In this document: positions 13,204-14,113 of the stretch, piece by piece
Layout of the letters: each line of letters begins with the position of its first letter
Numbering within the stretch: the stretch's first letter is position 1
Program-made: the position numbers and the translations under genes
Source: Bacteroidota bacterium
Lineage (GTDB): Bacteria > Bacteroidota > Bacteroidia > Bacteroidales > 4484-276
DNA length: 14,113 bases
Assembly: GCA_013203545.1 (NCBI GenBank)
Contig: JABMQA010000280.1
Coordinates: 1-14,113, forward strand
Direction of reading: 5' to 3'
Notes under the pieces: generated by a model
What the model saw: only the letters and a program-made list of their open reading frames with translations
What the model was told of the DNA's origin: nothing
The model's database searches: none

Positions 13204-14113
13204 TTATTCATTATAGGTGTTTATATTGTCCTGATTTTCAATAATTGATTGTAATTGGTCGATTTTGGTTTGTTGGGAATTAAGGAGTTTTTGTTGCTCG
13301 ATTACATACAAAGTCAATTCTTCAATTTTTTGAAGTAAGATACCCTCCATTTCACCCAAATTGAAGCCATTTTCCATCACTTCTTTTTCTGAGGGAACAT
13401 CTGGGAGGTGGTTATTTTTGCGGATGAAATCTTCGACATCTGAAAGGGAAGGCAGCTTGAAGTCTTCATAAAATACATGATCGTACCAGATATTGGTCCT
13501 TACACCCACTTCCCTTACCAAAAGCTTACCATCGTGCGTAAGCCTCATTTTAGTGCTGTCTTTGATCTGTGCACTGGTAAATGACTGACCGGTACCCGTA
13601 AAGGTTGATGGAAGACAGGTGAAGACGATATCACCTGCTACAGTCCCGAAAATAAGCGCAGCACCATTATTGGCGCCGTCGCTTTGGGTTTGCCATTCGT
13701 TTTCCAAAATTCTGGCTGCATTAAATCCTATGTAACCTGTACCGTATAAAAGACCAGGGCCGTAAATGGCTTTACCAATATTAAGATTTTGGATGTCTGA
13801 ACCTGAGTAAAAGGAACCGTTAATATGGATATTTCCATTAATATCAAGTTTGTGAGCGGGATCGTTCATACCAATACCAATATTTCCATTGGAAGAAAAT
13901 GTCATTTTTGCATTCCCATAGTAGTTGTTCTGAATTGTTAATGAATTATTATATCCTATCAATTTATTTATTCCTGAAATATCTGAGTTGGTCATGAACA
14001 ATTCGTCGGAAACAGAAAGTTGGTCAATGTCAGCATGTGCAATTATTGCATTGTTGTTCACCTTAAGATTTCCGTTTATTTCCAGTAATTCTGAAGGGCT
14101 TGTTGTGCCAATG
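13204..14113 (-). CDS. Tail-fibre-like protein, C-terminal 302 residues (5' end outside window)
   Basis: The frame stays open to the right edge. The residues before the GTG at 14061 read IGTTSPSELLEINGNLK, which is a VGIGT-type repeat, so that GTG is an internal valine codon and the real start lies outside. A second unit follows (GNIGIGMNDPAHKLDINGNI). The middle part (WQTQSDGANNGAALIFGT, then a region ending KMRLTHDGKLLV) differs from the other two fibres. The C-terminal domain (13491-13297; YDHVFYEDFKLPSLSDVEDF, NNHLPDVPSEKEV, FNLGEMEGILLQKIEELTLY) is the same type as in both. A glutamine-rich coiled coil follows (QQKLLNSQQTKIDQLQSIIE). It is an upstream neighbour, 3 bases before the 478-aa fibre gene, and probably shares its transcript. 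Likely a surface fibre subunit; the head and signal peptide cannot be seen. Confidence 0.82.
   Translation of the reverse strand, partial: IGTTSPSELLEINGNLKVNNNAIIAHADIDQLSVSDELFMTNSDISGINKLIGYNNSLTIQNNYYGNAKMTFSSNGNIGIGMNDPAHKLDINGNIHINGSFYSGSDIQNLNIGKAIYGPGLLYGTGYIGFNAARILENEWQTQSDGANNGAALIFGTVAGDIVFTCLPSTFTGTGQSFTSAQIKDSTKMRLTHDGKLLVREVGVRTNIWYDHVFYEDFKLPSLSDVEDFIRKNNHLPDVPSEKEVMENGFNLGEMEGILLQKIEELTLYVIEQQKLLNSQQTKIDQLQSIIENQDNINTYNE

Overview
All eight genes supported here lie on the minus strand, so the reading order is from the right edge to the left. The window looks like part of a Bacteroidota chromosome (perhaps a marine or gut-type Bacteroidales/Marinilabiliales or Flavobacteriia relative). 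Four things suggest this: two proteins end in type IX secretion (T9SS) 'type A' sorting domains; three fibre proteins carry VGIGT-type repeats and a C-terminal domain common in this phylum; the RHS-type proteins have the Bacteroidota-specific architecture; and start codons follow A-rich leaders rather than Shine-Dalgarno sequences. Nothing in the window names a species. No rRNA, tRNA, transposase, integrase, CRISPR array or convincing terminator is visible.

Layout in transcription order. (1) 14113-13204: the 3' part of a tail-fibre-like gene, cut by the right edge. (2) 13200-11764: a secreted fibre protein of 478 aa with a YadA-like 14-residue repeat head, VGIGT repeats and a coiled-coil tail. 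(3) 11716-10643: a 357-aa lipoprotein of unknown function. (4) 10529-9042: a 495-aa T9SS cargo protein, AT-rich and propeller-like. (5) 9029-7062: a 655-aa paralogue of the second gene with extra repeat units. (6) 7065-4960: a 701-aa T9SS cargo protein with seven propeller repeats and two Ig-like modules, starting inside the stop of gene 5. (7) 4947-1447: a 1166-aa secreted SpvB/RHS-like shell protein. (8) 1435 to beyond position 1: the N-terminal half of a DUF6443/RHS-family protein, cut by the left edge.

Gaps are 3, 47, 113, 12, -4, 11 or 12 bases, so genes 4-8 almost certainly form one transcript. Genes 1-3 may be the same transcript or the one before it. Every gene with a visible 5' end encodes a signal peptide, so the whole locus serves the cell surface or exterior. 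A reasonable inference is a surface apparatus: trimeric fibres, adhesive propeller proteins delivered by T9SS, and a two-part RHS shell. The variable C-terminal tip of the second RHS protein, where a toxin would sit, and any immunity gene lie left of position 1 and cannot be seen. The joint function is not demonstrated by the sequence.
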